From Vibrio rumoiensis (lineage in GTDB: Bacteria; Pseudomonadota; Gammaproteobacteria; Enterobacterales; Vibrionaceae): a stretch of 64,000 nt of DNA. The notes beneath the pieces were generated by a model. It was not told the origin of the DNA. It did not search any database and saw nothing but the letters and a program-made list of their open reading frames with translations. The stretch spans positions 558,001 to 622,000 of the forward strand of contig NZ_AP018685.1 in the NCBI RefSeq assembly GCF_002218045.2, in the 5' to 3' direction. Position 1 is the first letter of the stretch. Each line of letters begins with the position of its first letter. This document shows, in pieces, positions 10,168-20,700 of the stretch. A program made the position numbers and the translations under genes.

Positions 10168-10560
10168 ATGGCAGAGAATCAATACTACGGCACTGGCCGT
10201 CGCAAAAGCTCAGCTGCTCGTGTTTTCATCAAACCAGGCAGCGGCAACATCGTAATCAACAAGCGTGATCTAGACACCTACTTCGGTCGTCCAACTTCAC
10301 GCATGGTTGTTAAACAACCTCTTGAACTTGTTGACATGGTAGAGAAACTTGACCTATACGTCACTGTTAAAGGTGGTGGTATTTCTGGTCAAGCTGGTGC
10401 GATCCGTCACGGTATCACACGCGCTCTTATGGAATACGATGAAACTCTACGTCCTGCTCTACGTGCAGCTGGCTATGTTACGCGTGACGCTCGTTGCGTT
10501 GAACGTAAGAAAGTTGGTCTACGTAAAGCACGTCGTAAACCACAATTCTCTAAGCGTTAA
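10168..10560 (+). CDS. rpsI: 30S ribosomal protein S9
   Basis: 130 residues with the basic C-terminal tail ending KPQFSKR that reaches the P-site tRNA. It forms one operon with rplM, with a GAGG ribosome site in the 15-bp gap. Confidence 0.99.
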   Translation: MAENQYYGTGRRKSSAARVFIKPGSGNIVINKRDLDTYFGRPTSRMVVKQPLELVDMVEKLDLYVTVKGGGISGQAGAIRHGITRALMEYDETLRPALRAAGYVTRDARCVERKKVGLRKARRKPQFSKR

Positions 10561-10624
10561 TTTTCTCTACAGAGTTTTCTCTGTATTGCGAATCAACGTC
10601 ACCAGTTTTCTGGTGTGTGGTTAC

Positions 10625-10655
10625 AAAAGCTCGGCTTCGGCCGGGCTTTTTTGTT
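10625..10655 (+). terminator. Rho-independent terminator of rplM-rpsI
   Basis: AAAAGCTCGGC - TTCG - GCCGGGCTTTT stem-loop with a UUCG-type tetraloop and a T tract. Confidence 0.92.
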
Positions 10656-11117
10656 TTTACTATTTGGCTGAAAATTCGTCGATTTAGTAAGGCTGATGCT
10701 CAACAGCCTCATCACTCTCCTTCAATGATATCGCCTCATAAGCTATTAATATAAATGTTACATAATGTGTCATTTTAAGTGGATTATCTTGCATTATCCT
10801 ATTGGTTTCGGACCTTTTTAGATTTTCTATTCTCGCATTTTATTTTGTATTTGTTGTTTTTAGGCGCTTTTGTGAAGTCCTAAACAAATATGGGTCATAG
10901 ATGTTATTAAAAGGTAGCTTTACCTTGTCTCTATGTAGCGCTTTATTTATCATTTAAAAGAATTTTTTATAAACATGTGCATGATAATTAGCATATTAAT
11001 ATCGATGGAAATTAAATCGATTTTCAAAAAATGAAAATGCACGCTAAGAGTACTAAAGTCGCATGAACTATGGATTGGGTTACTCTTTGTATTTAATACA
11101 GATTGGGAGAAATTTGG
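10656..11117. other. AT-rich intergenic region before petABC
   Basis: About 460 bases with no credible open frame. It must hold the petA promoter. Near 11005-11020 there is a short AT-rich symmetry (ATCGATGGAAATTAAATCGAT). No confident -10/-35 pair or known operator was recognised. Confidence 0.4.
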
Positions 11118-11711
11118 ATGAGCAATGCGCCTATCAATAATGGCCGCCGGCGCTTTTTGACTGCCACTACCGCGGTTGTTGGTGGAATAGGAGCGGTGGC
11201 GGTAGCTGTGCCTTTTATTAAATCTTGGAATCCAAGTGAAAGGGCAAAAGCTGCTGGTGCTCCGGTGGAAGTGGATATCAGTAAATTAGAAGAGGGTCAG
11301 CTTGTTCGTGTTGAGTGGCGAGGGAAGCCAGTTTGGGTGGTGCGTCGTTCCCAGTCAACGTTAACACAGCTTGAATCTTTAGATGATAAGCTTCGCGATC
11401 CGACATCAGAGCAAGAACAACAGCCTGCTTACGCTCAGAATAAATACCGTTCAATCAAACCAGAATATTTTGTTGCGGTGGGTATTTGTACTCACCTTGG
11501 TTGTTCTCCAACGTATTTACCTGACACTTTTAGCGAGCAAGTTCAGGGTGTTAAATCGGGTTTCTTTTGTCCATGTCATGGTTCTAAATTTGATCTGGCT
11601 GGTCGAGTGTTTCAAGGGGTGCCAGCGCCATTAAACTTAGTGGTTCCAGAGCATGGATACTTAAGTGATACACGGATTATCATTGGCGAAAGTCGTGAGG
11701 AGGGAGCCTGA
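11118..11711 (+). CDS. petA: Ubiquinol-cytochrome c reductase iron-sulfur subunit (Rieske)
   Basis: Rieske 2Fe-2S subunit of the cytochrome bc1 complex, which passes electrons from quinol to cytochrome c1. 197 residues from the ATG at 11118. A TTG 15 bases upstream also opens the frame, but GGGAGA sits properly before the ATG. There is a twin-arginine-like N-terminus (NNGRRRFLTA) with one membrane anchor, and cluster ligands in CTHLGC (~124-129) and CPCHGS (~149-154). Its stop overlaps the petB start (TGATG). Confidence 0.97.
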   Translation: MSNAPINNGRRRFLTATTAVVGGIGAVAVAVPFIKSWNPSERAKAAGAPVEVDISKLEEGQLVRVEWRGKPVWVVRRSQSTLTQLESLDDKLRDPTSEQEQQPAYAQNKYRSIKPEYFVAVGICTHLGCSPTYLPDTFSEQVQGVKSGFFCPCHGSKFDLAGRVFQGVPAPLNLVVPEHGYLSDTRIIIGESREEGA

Positions 11712-12979
11712 TGCAAGCCTTACTTGATTGGGTAGAAAAACGTCTACCAGTGATGGATGCTTATAAAAAGCATTTATCCGAATATCCAATGCCTAAGAAC
11801 TTCAACTTTTGGTACCTTTTTGGTTCTTTAGCAATGTTAGTCTTAGTGAATCAGATCCTGACAGGGATTTGGTTGACCATGAATTATGTTCCTTCTGGTG
11901 ATGGCGCTTTTGCCTCGGTTGAATACATCATGCGTGATGTTGAATATGGTTGGCTACTCCGCTATATGCACTCAACTGGCGCATCTGCATTTTTCGTTGT
12001 GGTGTATTTGCATATGTTCCGTGGCCTTATTTACGGTTCATATCAAAAACCACGTGAGCTTTTGTGGATCTTCGGTATGTTGATCTTCTTAGTGTTAATG
12101 GCGGAAGCTTTCATGGGTTACTTGCTACCTTGGGGACAAATGTCTTACTGGGGGGCTCAGGTTATTATTTCCTTGTTTGGTGCGATTCCGGTTATTGGTG
12201 ATGATTTAACACTCTGGATCCGTGGTGACTACGTTATTTCTGGCGCCACTTTGAATCGATTCTTTGCTTTACACGTGATCGCACTACCAATTGTTTTATT
12301 ACTATTAGTAGTACTACACGTATTGGCATTGCATGAAGTTGGCTCAAATAACCCTGATGGCATTGATACTAAAATTCCGAAGGCACCAGATGATAATGGT
12401 GAGCACAAAACTCAGTTTGCATTCCATAAGCAATTTACCAAAAAATACAACATCATTGATTCAGTACCATTCCATCCTTATGGAACGGTAAAAGATCTCG
12501 TTGGTGTTGCTGGTTTCTTATTCTTCTTTAGTTATGTGTTGTTCTTTAATCCAGAAATGGGAGGCTATTTCCTTGAGCCGCCAAACTTTGAAGCTGCAAA
12601 CCCACTGAAAACACCAGAGCATATTGCGCCAGTATGGTATTTCACGCCTTTCTACGCGATTTTACGTGCGGTACCAGATAAGCTGTTAGGTGTTGCTGCA
12701 ATGGGCGCTTCAATCTTGTTCTTATTCTTATTGCCTTGGTTTGATCGTTGTAAAGTGCGTTCATATCGTTACCGCAGTAAATGGCACCTATTGAATATCA
12801 TTCAGTTCGTGATCAGCTTTATTGCCCTAGGTATTTTGGGAACCTTACCAGCCACTCCGCTCTATACCTTTTTAGCGCAGGTGTTTAGTTTAGGTTATTT
12901 CATGTTCTTCATTTTGTTGTATTTCTACAGTAAGAATGAAGCAACCAAACCATTACCAGAGAGGGTAACATTCAAATGA
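11711..12979 (+). CDS. petB: Cytochrome b subunit of bc1 complex
   Basis: 422 residues, about eight membrane helices, haem-binding histidines in helices B and D (for example YMHSTGAS and LHVLALHEVGSNNPDG), and the Qo-site motif in the PVWY form. It is the full-length b subunit, not a split b6/subunit IV pair. It overlaps petA by one base and petC by four. Confidence 0.98.
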   Translation: MQALLDWVEKRLPVMDAYKKHLSEYPMPKNFNFWYLFGSLAMLVLVNQILTGIWLTMNYVPSGDGAFASVEYIMRDVEYGWLLRYMHSTGASAFFVVVYLHMFRGLIYGSYQKPRELLWIFGMLIFLVLMAEAFMGYLLPWGQMSYWGAQVIISLFGAIPVIGDDLTLWIRGDYVISGATLNRFFALHVIALPIVLLLLVVLHVLALHEVGSNNPDGIDTKIPKAPDDNGEHKTQFAFHKQFTKKYNIIDSVPFHPYGTVKDLVGVAGFLFFFSYVLFFNPEMGGYFLEPPNFEAANPLKTPEHIAPVWYFTPFYAILRAVPDKLLGVAAMGASILFLFLLPWFDRCKVRSYRYRSKWHLLNIIQFVISFIALGILGTLPATPLYTFLAQVFSLGYFMFFILLYFYSKNEATKPLPERVTFK

Positions 12980-13716
12980 AAAAGTGGATTATAGGACTTT
13001 TGACTATTATGTTGCCGTTATCGGTCATGGCAGCGGGTGGTAATGTACATTTAGACAAAGCGAATAATGATCTTACCGACCAAGCTTCATTGCAGCGTGG
13101 TGCTAAGACCTTTATGAGCTACTGCGCTGGATGTCATTCCACGCAATATCAGCGCTATCAACGCGTCGCGACAGACTTAGGTATTCCTGATGATTTGATG
13201 ATGGAAAACTTAGTCTTTGATCCAAAGGCAAAAATTGGTGATTTGATGACCAACGCCATTCCTGCTGAAGATGCAGGTAAATGGTTTGGGTCACCACCAC
13301 CTGATTTAACGTTGGTCGCTCGTGTGCGTGGCGTTGATTGGTTATATACCTACTTACGTAGCTTTTATGCAGATCCGTCACGTCCATTTGGGGTGAACAA
13401 TACCACTTTCCCTAATGTTGGTATGCCACATGTACTTGAAGGCTTACAAGGTATTCCTGAGCCTGTTTATGAAACCACTACGGTAGATGGTGAAGAGCAT
13501 AAAATTGTCGTTGGTACTAAAATTACCAAAATGGGTGAACTGACAACGGAAGAATATAACAATACGGTCCGAGATTTGGTCAACTTCCTTGAATATTCAG
13601 GTGACCCCGTCAAGCTTGAACGTCATGCTCTTGGCTGGTGGGTAATGGCATTCTTGGTACTCTTTACCATTGTTGTGGTCTTACTCAAGAAAGAATATTG
13701 GCGTGATGTTCATTAA
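12976..13716 (+). CDS. petC: Cytochrome c1
   Basis: 246 residues. Signal peptide (cut near Ala20), a single c-type haem site CAGCH (Cys50, Cys53, His54), a methionine ligand in the C-terminal half, and one C-terminal membrane anchor (WWVMAFLVLFTIVVVLL). It is the last gene of petABC. Confidence 0.98.
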   Translation: MKKWIIGLLTIMLPLSVMAAGGNVHLDKANNDLTDQASLQRGAKTFMSYCAGCHSTQYQRYQRVATDLGIPDDLMMENLVFDPKAKIGDLMTNAIPAEDAGKWFGSPPPDLTLVARVRGVDWLYTYLRSFYADPSRPFGVNNTTFPNVGMPHVLEGLQGIPEPVYETTTVDGEEHKIVVGTKITKMGELTTEEYNNTVRDLVNFLEYSGDPVKLERHALGWWVMAFLVLFTIVVVLLKKEYWRDVH

Positions 13717-13872
13717 TGGCAAAGGCTTGTTGCGCTATACTCAATAAGCCTTGGGAATAAAAATTAGCCTGAATGTAAACATTTGTGCTAAAATTCCTTG
13801 CTAATTTTTATGTAATGGGGGCATTTAGCCTCCATTCTTTTTTATTTTTTAAGTGTGCTGGAGGGCTTCTCA

Positions 13873-14508
13873 ATGGCTGTAGCTGCCAATAAACGTTCTG
13901 TGATGACTCTATTTTCAAGTGCTTCAGATATGTATAGCCATCAGGTTCGTATTGTTCTAGCCGAAAAAGGGGTAAGTGTTGAGGTTGAGTTAGTTGAAGA
14001 AGATAACCTACCAACAGACCTAATTGAATTGAACCCTTATAAGTCAGTTCCGACTTTAATTGATCGTGAACTTGCACTTTATAATTCTAACATCATCATG
14101 GAATACCTTGATGAGCGTTTTCCTCATCCGCCTTTGATGCCTGTCTATCCGGTTGCACGTGGTAACAGTCGTTTGATGATGTATCGTATCGAGCGTAACT
14201 GGTATTCACAAGCTGAAAAGATTGTTTCAGGAACACCTGAAGAAGCAGAAGCCGCTCGCATCAAATTACGTAATGATTTACTAACGTTAGCGCCTGTTTT
14301 CGCTGAATATGAACACTTTATGAGTGAAGAGTTCAGCCTAATTGATTGCTACTTAGCACCATTACTATGGCGTTTACCTACATTCGGTATTGAATTATCA
14401 GGTCCGGGTTCGAAAGAACTTAAGATCTATATGAGCCGCGTATTTGAGCGTGATTCATTCTTAGCCTCTCTAACAGAAGCTGAACGAGAAATGCGTTTGG
14501 TTCGCTAG
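13873..14508 (+). CDS. sspA: Stringent starvation protein A
   Basis: RNA-polymerase-associated protein with a glutathione-S-transferase fold. 211 residues from the ATG at 13873, which matches the conserved start MAVAANKRSVMTLFS. The frame is open from a GTG at 13855, but GAGGG lies correctly for the ATG. The family signature PHPPLMPVYPVARG is present. sspB starts two bases after its stop, so they are one operon. Confidence 0.97.
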   Translation: MAVAANKRSVMTLFSSASDMYSHQVRIVLAEKGVSVEVELVEEDNLPTDLIELNPYKSVPTLIDRELALYNSNIIMEYLDERFPHPPLMPVYPVARGNSRLMMYRIERNWYSQAEKIVSGTPEEAEAARIKLRNDLLTLAPVFAEYEHFMSEEFSLIDCYLAPLLWRLPTFGIELSGPGSKELKIYMSRVFERDSFLASLTEAEREMRLVR

Positions 14509-14509
14509 T

Positions 14510-14995
14510 ATGGATATGGACAAAATGACACCAAGACGCCCTTATTTGGTGCGCGCATTTTATGAATGGTTAGTGGATAATGAACTGACGCCTCACTTAG
14601 TGGTGGAAGCTACATTACCAGGTGTACGAGTGCCTGTTGAGTTTGTGCAAGATGGTCAAATTATTTTGAATGTTGCGCCACGAGCGGTTGGTAACTTGGA
14701 AATCAGTAATGATGCCATTATGTTCAATGCTCGCTTTAGTGGTCGCCCACATTCAGTCATTGTTCCTATGTATGCAGTACAAGCTATCTATGCGCGTGAA
14801 AATGGCGCAGGAACCATGTTTGAACCTGAAGATGCTTACACGGTTGAAATGGAAGCAGGCATCAAAGAAGAGCCTGTATCATCCCTATCAAGTGTGGATA
14901 GCCCAAGCGATGAAACGCCAGAAGCGTCAGCATCTGATGAGTCTGAAGCCCCAGCGAAACCTAAAGGTCGTCCAAGTTTAACCATCGTTAAATAG
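14510..14995 (+). CDS. sspB: ClpXP adaptor SspB
   Basis: Adaptor that tethers ssrA-tagged proteins to ClpXP. 161 residues: a folded substrate-binding domain (~1-115, with the conserved YARENGAGTMFEPE), then a disordered acidic Ser/Glu/Ala linker, and a ClpX-binding tail RPSLTIVK at the very end. The linker sequence is free but the tail is conserved, as expected. Confidence 0.97.
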   Translation: MDMDKMTPRRPYLVRAFYEWLVDNELTPHLVVEATLPGVRVPVEFVQDGQIILNVAPRAVGNLEISNDAIMFNARFSGRPHSVIVPMYAVQAIYARENGAGTMFEPEDAYTVEMEAGIKEEPVSSLSSVDSPSDETPEASASDESEAPAKPKGRPSLTIVK

Positions 14996-15017
14996 TGATA
15001 ATCACGACATCTTGTTT

Positions 15018-15052
15018 TCAAAAGCAGCGCTTTCATGCGCTGCTTTTTTTTG
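15018..15052 (+). terminator. Rho-independent terminator of sspAB
   Basis: AAAGCAGCGC - TTTCAT - GCGCTGCTTT stem followed by eight T. Confidence 0.92.
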
Positions 15053-15141
15053 CGCTAAACTTAAACTTAGTTAACTAAAATAAGCGGTCTGGCGTCACGG
15101 ATATTCTTACTCGACATTCACCTTTGTCTTGATATACTTAT

Positions 15142-15165
15142 AGGTGTTTAGACGTCTAGATTGCT
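15142..15165 (+). promoter_or_regulatory. MetJ operator (tandem met boxes) before metA
   Basis: Three contiguous 8-mers, AGGTGTTT, AGACGTCT (perfect consensus, 15150-15157) and AGATTGCT, end 15 bases before the metA ATG. MetJ with S-adenosylmethionine represses at tandem AGACGTCT boxes. The metH upstream region has the same core. Confidence 0.88.
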
Positions 15166-15180
15166 TATGGAGAGAGTGCA

Positions 15181-16122
15181 ATGCCAATCAAGATTCCCGA
15201 TCAGTTACCTGCTTCTGATATTTTACGTCAGGAGAGAATCTTTATTATGTCGGAAACTCGTGCTACCACACAGATGATTCGCCCACTTAAAGTTTTGATC
15301 TTAAATTTGATGCCGAAAAAAATTGAGACGGAAACTCAGTTCTTACGTTTACTGTCAAATAGCCCGCTTCAAGTCGATATAGAGCTACTTCGAATTGATG
15401 ATCGCCCGAGTAAAAATACGCCTACCGAACATTTAAATAATTTTTATCGTCAGTTTGATGTGGTGAAAGATCGAAATTTTGATGGTTTGATCATTACCGG
15501 GGCTCCATTAGGTCTCGTTCAATTTGAAGATGTCGCGTATTGGGATCACTTACAGACCATTATGGCGTGGGCGAAAGATCATGTCACCTCGACATTATAC
15601 GTTTGTTGGGCGGCACAAGCTGGCCTCAAATTGCTATATAACCTGCCAAAACGCACACGAAAAGAAAAGTTATCCGGTGTTTATCGCCATGATGTCGTTA
15701 GTGAATTTCATCCAGTAGTAAGAGGCTTTGATGATAGCTTCTTAGCGCCACATTCTCGTTATGCAGATTTTACGGATGAGTATCTTTCTAAGCACACCGA
15801 TTTAGATATTCTGGCGACCTCTTCGGATGCCGGTGTCTATCTTGCGAGCAGCAAAGATAAGCGACACGTTTTTGTTACCGGGCATCCTGAATATGATTCT
15901 CATACTTTACATCATGAGTATATGCGAGATTTAGCTGAAGGGATGGATCCGGCGGTTCCAGTAAATTATTACCCTAATGATAACCCTGATAATCCACCAA
16001 TTGCGAGCTGGAGAAGTCATGGCCATTTACTCTTTTCCAACTGGTTAAACTATTGTGTGTATCAACAAACACCATACGATTTGGATCATTTCTCAGTAGA
16101 TAATTTTACGAAAGATGATTAA
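15181..16122 (+). CDS. metA: Homoserine O-succinyltransferase
   Basis: First committed step of methionine synthesis: acylation of homoserine. 313 residues. Catalytic Cys142 (YVCWAAQAG) and the His/Glu pair in TGHPEYD (~235-237). Residue 111 is Gly (TGAPLGL), the residue linked to succinyl-CoA use; acetyl-CoA enzymes have Glu there, so the succinyl reaction is inferred. It is preceded by MetJ boxes. Confidence 0.96.
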   Translation: MPIKIPDQLPASDILRQERIFIMSETRATTQMIRPLKVLILNLMPKKIETETQFLRLLSNSPLQVDIELLRIDDRPSKNTPTEHLNNFYRQFDVVKDRNFDGLIITGAPLGLVQFEDVAYWDHLQTIMAWAKDHVTSTLYVCWAAQAGLKLLYNLPKRTRKEKLSGVYRHDVVSEFHPVVRGFDDSFLAPHSRYADFTDEYLSKHTDLDILATSSDAGVYLASSKDKRHVFVTGHPEYDSHTLHHEYMRDLAEGMDPAVPVNYYPNDNPDNPPIASWRSHGHLLFSNWLNYCVYQQTPYDLDHFSVDNFTKDD

Positions 16123-16148
16123 GCGTTTTATTCAAAATCGTAGCTAAT

Positions 16149-16189
16149 AAAAAAGCAGCATAACCGAAAAGTCATGCTGCTTTTTTTGT
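16149..16189. terminator. Bidirectional terminator between metA and the antiporter
   Basis: AAAAAGCAGCAT / ATGCTGCTTTTT stem with A and T tracts on both sides, between convergent genes. Confidence 0.88.
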
Positions 16190-16202
16190 GAGGTGATTTG
16201 TT

Positions 16203-17555
16203 TTACACGTCTTTGTTTAACGTCTCTTTTTGTGTTGTTGAGTCTGCTTCAACTTGTGCACGTAATTTATCAGCATCTTCCATTTGTTTTTGGATCACTT
16301 TTGCTTTATTGATCATTGGTGTGATCGTCGAGCCTTGAATTAATATCGAGAACACAACCACGGCATAAGTCATCACCATGATGATTTCTTTTACATCAAT
16401 ATTGTCGGCGGTAACAAAGTATTTTCCATGTGGAATAGAAAGTGCCATTGCTAACGCAAGACCGCCACGTAATCCACCCCAGGTTAAGATCTTCACTGAC
16501 CATTTATTGTAAGTACGGAAACGCTTAAAGCCGATAAACGGTATCCACACACTTAAGAAACGAGCGAGTAGAACCAGTGGAATCGCAATGGCCATCATAA
16601 TCCAATCTTCAGAATGGAATTCAAACAATAATAGCGACATACCGATAAGCAAGAACAAGATGCCATTTAGAAACTCATCAATTAGCTCCCAGAAATGATC
16701 CATGTGCTCGGTACTTTCTTTTGAGAAACCAACGTAGCGAGTCCAGTTACCAATCATGATACTTGAAACGACCATTGCTAATGGGCCTGATACTTCAAGT
16801 GTTTCGGCAAAAGCATAACCTGCAGTGGGAATACAGATCATCAATAGTAGTTCCATTGAGTGATCATTGGTTGAGCTGATTAGATAATGGAAAAGCAAAC
16901 CTAATACGAACCCGTAAGCAATACCACCGACGGCTTCTTGCATGAATAAGCTTAATACTCCACCAACCGTTGGTGCATTGCCACTAAAGGCGACGGTAAA
17001 GATTGTTACGAAGATAACTAAGCCAATACCATCATTAAATAGTGACTCACCTTCAATTTGAGTTGAAATACGTTGTGGTGCTTTAAGTTTTTTAACAATT
17101 GCGAGTACTGCAATGGGGTCTGTTGGTGAAATTAGCGCACCAAACAATAAGCAATAAATGAGATCTATATGAATATCGATTAGATTACAGATGCCGTATA
17201 AGCTGAAACCGATAAAGAAGGTGGAGAATACCGTACCACCAAAAGCGAGGATGGCAATTTCCCATTTCTGATCTGCAAAGTGAGGTAATTTAATACCTAA
17301 GCCCCCTGCAAATAATAAAAAGCCAAGAATTCCATTTAACAAGAAGCTTTCAAAGTTAATTTCAGCCATTGTCTTTGAAGCAATATCGACAAGGTTGAAC
17401 CAACCACTTTGACCAGCAATAAGGATTAGCAGGGAGAGCATCATTGCTCCGGCTGTTATTGCAATTGTCGTCTGTAGACGACCAAATTTTGCATTAATCA
17501 ATGCTATTACCATCGCAGCAAACGATAGGAAGCAAAGGGTGTTATAGACCGACAT
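16203..17555 (-). CDS. CPA1-family Na+/H+ (cation/proton) antiporter
   Basis: About 450 residues and ~12 membrane segments. The characteristic GALISPTDPIAVLAIVKK motif of CPA1 (NhaP-like) exchangers is present, and so is WGGLRGGLALAMALSIP. The start is placed at the ATG at 17555, which has AAGG six bases before it. A longer frame opens at 17591 but adds an unconserved, poorly hydrophobic dozen residues. The charged C-terminal tail (~420-450) is cytoplasmic. Ion preference cannot be told. It is divergent from metH, with the metH MetJ boxes in the shared region. Confidence 0.9.
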   Translation of the reverse strand: MSVYNTLCFLSFAAMVIALINAKFGRLQTTIAITAGAMMLSLLILIAGQSGWFNLVDIASKTMAEINFESFLLNGILGFLLFAGGLGIKLPHFADQKWEIAILAFGGTVFSTFFIGFSLYGICNLIDIHIDLIYCLLFGALISPTDPIAVLAIVKKLKAPQRISTQIEGESLFNDGIGLVIFVTIFTVAFSGNAPTVGGVLSLFMQEAVGGIAYGFVLGLLFHYLISSTNDHSMELLLMICIPTAGYAFAETLEVSGPLAMVVSSIMIGNWTRYVGFSKESTEHMDHFWELIDEFLNGILFLLIGMSLLLFEFHSEDWIMMAIAIPLVLLARFLSVWIPFIGFKRFRTYNKWSVKILTWGGLRGGLALAMALSIPHGKYFVTADNIDVKEIIMVMTYAVVVFSILIQGSTITPMINKAKVIQKQMEDADKLRAQVEADSTTQKETLNKDV

Positions 17556-17693
17556 AATTAAACCTTGGCTAATGTAACAAATTGTAATCACGCAATTTTC
17601 GTGCGCTTAATGATAAATATCAATATATTTTTAATAAGATTAGAGTAAAGCAGATAAAAAGCATGTTAAAAAGGCATATATTAGTCGTTTAAA

Positions 17694-17717
17694 CTTGTTT
17701 TAGACGTCTAGATTTCT
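17694..17717 (+). promoter_or_regulatory. MetJ operator before metH
   Basis: CTTGTTTT - AGACGTCT (17702-17709) - AGATTTCT. A perfect central met box flanked by weaker ones, 42 bases before the metH start and about 139 bases upstream of the divergent antiporter. Confidence 0.85.
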
Positions 17718-17758
17718 ATGTTAGGATATCTTAAAGAATTAAGGAAAGAGGTTGTATC

Positions 17759-20700
17759 GTGGCTGGAAGCTCAAATTCTCATCGTAGTGAAATAAAACAT
17801 CAAATTCAGACATTATTAAAATCTCGCATTTTATTGATTGATGGCGGCATGGGGACCATGATCCAGTCTCATCAACTGCAAGAAAATGATTACCGAGGTG
17901 AGCGCTTTGCTGATTGGCATAGTGATCTCAAAGGTAACAACGATTTATTAGTATTAACTCAACCGCAGCTGATCAAGAAAATTCATAGCGATTACTTAGC
18001 GGCTGGCGCGGATATTCTCGAAACGAATACTTTTAACTCCACTACCATCGCGATGGCGGATTACGACATGGAAAGCTTGAGCGCAGAAATTAACTTTGCT
18101 GCCGCTAAGCTTGCCCGTGAAGCAGCCGATGAGTGGACGGCAAAGACACCAGAGAAACCTCGTTTTGTCGCTGGTGTGTTAGGGCCCACTAACCGCACTT
18201 GTTCGATTTCACCTGATGTCAATGATCCTGGTTTTCGTAATGTCACATTCGATGAGTTAGTGGTTGCTTACTCTGAATCTACCCGAGCGCTAATCGACGG
18301 TGGGGCAGATATCATCATGATCGAAACGATCTTTGACACCTTAAATGCAAAGGCTTGTGCTTTTGCGGTGCTCAGTGTCTTTGATGAATTAGGTTTTAAA
18401 CTCCCTGTGATGATTTCTGGCACGATTACCGATGCCTCTGGACGTACCCTTTCAGGTCAAACGACTGAAGCATTTTATAATGCGATGCGTCATGTTGAGC
18501 CTTTATCGTTTGGTTTGAACTGTGCACTTGGGCCTGATGAGCTTCGTCAATATGTTGAAGAGCTTTCTCGCATTTCAGAAAGTCATGTTTCAGCTCACCC
18601 GAATGCCGGCTTACCGAATGCTTTTGGTGAATATGATCTTGAACCACGAGAAATGGCCAAACACATTCAAGAATGGGCCGAAAGTGGTTTTCTCAATATG
18701 GTTGGTGGCTGCTGTGGCACTACTCCTGAACATATTCGTCAAATGGCTCGAGTTGTTGAAGGCGTTAAACCTCGCGCATTGCCAGAGTTACCAAAAGCCT
18801 GTCGCTTATCCGGTTTAGAGCCATTAACGATTGATAAAGACTCGTTATTTGTGAACGTGGGTGAGCGTACGAACGTAACGGGTTCTGCTAAGTTCAAGCG
18901 TCTGATTGTGGAAGAGCAATACGATGAAGCGCTTGATGTGGCTCGTGAACAAGTCGCGAATGGCGCGCAAATTATCGATATCAATATGGATGAAGGGATG
19001 CTAGATGCTAAAGCCTGCATGGAGCGATTCCTGAATTTATGTGCCTCTGAGCCCGAAATTTCTAAAGTGCCAATTATGGTTGACTCCTCGAAATGGGATG
19101 TCATTGAAGCCGGTTTAAAATGCGTACAAGGTAAGGGCATCGTCAACTCTATCTCAATGAAAGAAGGGGTTGAGAACTTTATTGAGCAAGCCAAACTGAT
19201 CCGTCGCTATGGCGCGGCAGTGATCGTGATGGCATTTGATGAAGTGGGCCAAGCGGATACTCGCGAACGTAAAACCGAAATTTGTACTAAGGCCTACCGT
19301 ATTCTGGTGGATGAAATTGGTTTCCCACCTGAAGATATTATTTTTGACCCGAATATTTTTGCTGTCGCGACTGGTATTGATGAGCACAATAATTATGCGG
19401 TCGATTTTATTGAAGCAGTCGGTGATATCAAGCGAGACCTGCCTTACGCGATGATTTCGGGTGGGGTATCTAACGTTTCGTTCTCATTCCGAGGCAATAA
19501 TTACGTACGTGAAGCCATTCATGCCGTGTTCTTATATCACTGCTTTAAGCGTGGTATGGATATGGGGATCGTGAATGCTGGTCAGCTTGAAATTTATGAT
19601 AACGTTCCTGAGAAATTGCGTAATGCGGTGGAAGATGTCGTACTCAACCGCCACGGCAATGCTACCGAAAACCTTCTAGAGTTGGCCGAAGAATATCGTT
19701 CAAATGGTGTGGGTAAAGCAGAAGATCCCGCTTTATTAGAATGGCGTACTTGGGAAGTCGAGAAACGTTTAGAGCATGCGTTAGTTAAAGGTATCACTGA
19801 GTTTATTGTTGAAGATACTGAAGAGGCACGCGCTAAAGCCAAGATGCCTTTAGAAGTGATTGAAGGGCCATTAATGGATGGCATGAACGTAGTCGGTGAC
19901 TTATTTGGTGAAGGTAAAATGTTCCTTCCTCAAGTGGTGAAATCGGCGCGTGTGATGAAACAAGCGGTCGCCTACTTAGAACCTTACATTAATGCTGAAA
20001 AACAAGTAGGCCAAACCAACGGTAAAATTTTGTTAGCCACGGTCAAAGGCGATGTACATGACATCGGTAAGAACATCGTTGGGGTCGTATTGCAGTGTAA
20101 TAACTACGAAATCATCGACCTTGGCGTGATGGTACCAACCGAGACCATATTAAAGGTTGCTAAGGAAGAAAACGTCGACATCATTGGCTTGTCTGGTTTG
20201 ATTACGCCATCGCTTGATGAAATGGTGCATGTGGCCAAAGAGATGGAGCGTCAAGGCTTTGATTTACCATTATTGATTGGTGGTGCCACTACTTCAAAAG
20301 CTCATACCGCGGTGAAAATTGAACAAAATTACTCACAACCTGTGGTGTATGTGAATAATGCCTCACGCGCGGTTGGGGTGTGTTCTGCATTGCTATCCGA
20401 TACGTTACGCCCCGCTTTCGTTGAGAAGCTTGATATTGATTATGATCGAGTGCGCGATCAACATGCTCGTAAACGTCCTCGTACTAAGCCGGTTACTTTA
20501 GAGCAAGCACGTGAAAATAGAGTGAATATTGATTGGCAAGCTTATACACCGCCGGCCCCCGCTAAACCCGGCGTGCATGTGTTTGAACATATTGATACGG
20601 CTATTTTACGTCAGTATATCGATTGGACACCGTTCTTCTTAACTTGGGGATTGATGGGGAAATACCCTTCTATTTTTGATCATGAAGAAGTCGGGGAAGA

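Noticed and set aside
18739..19194. 151-codon antisense frame inside metH
   Set aside because: Fully inside a conserved gene, with Ser/Thr-rich shadow composition and no start context.
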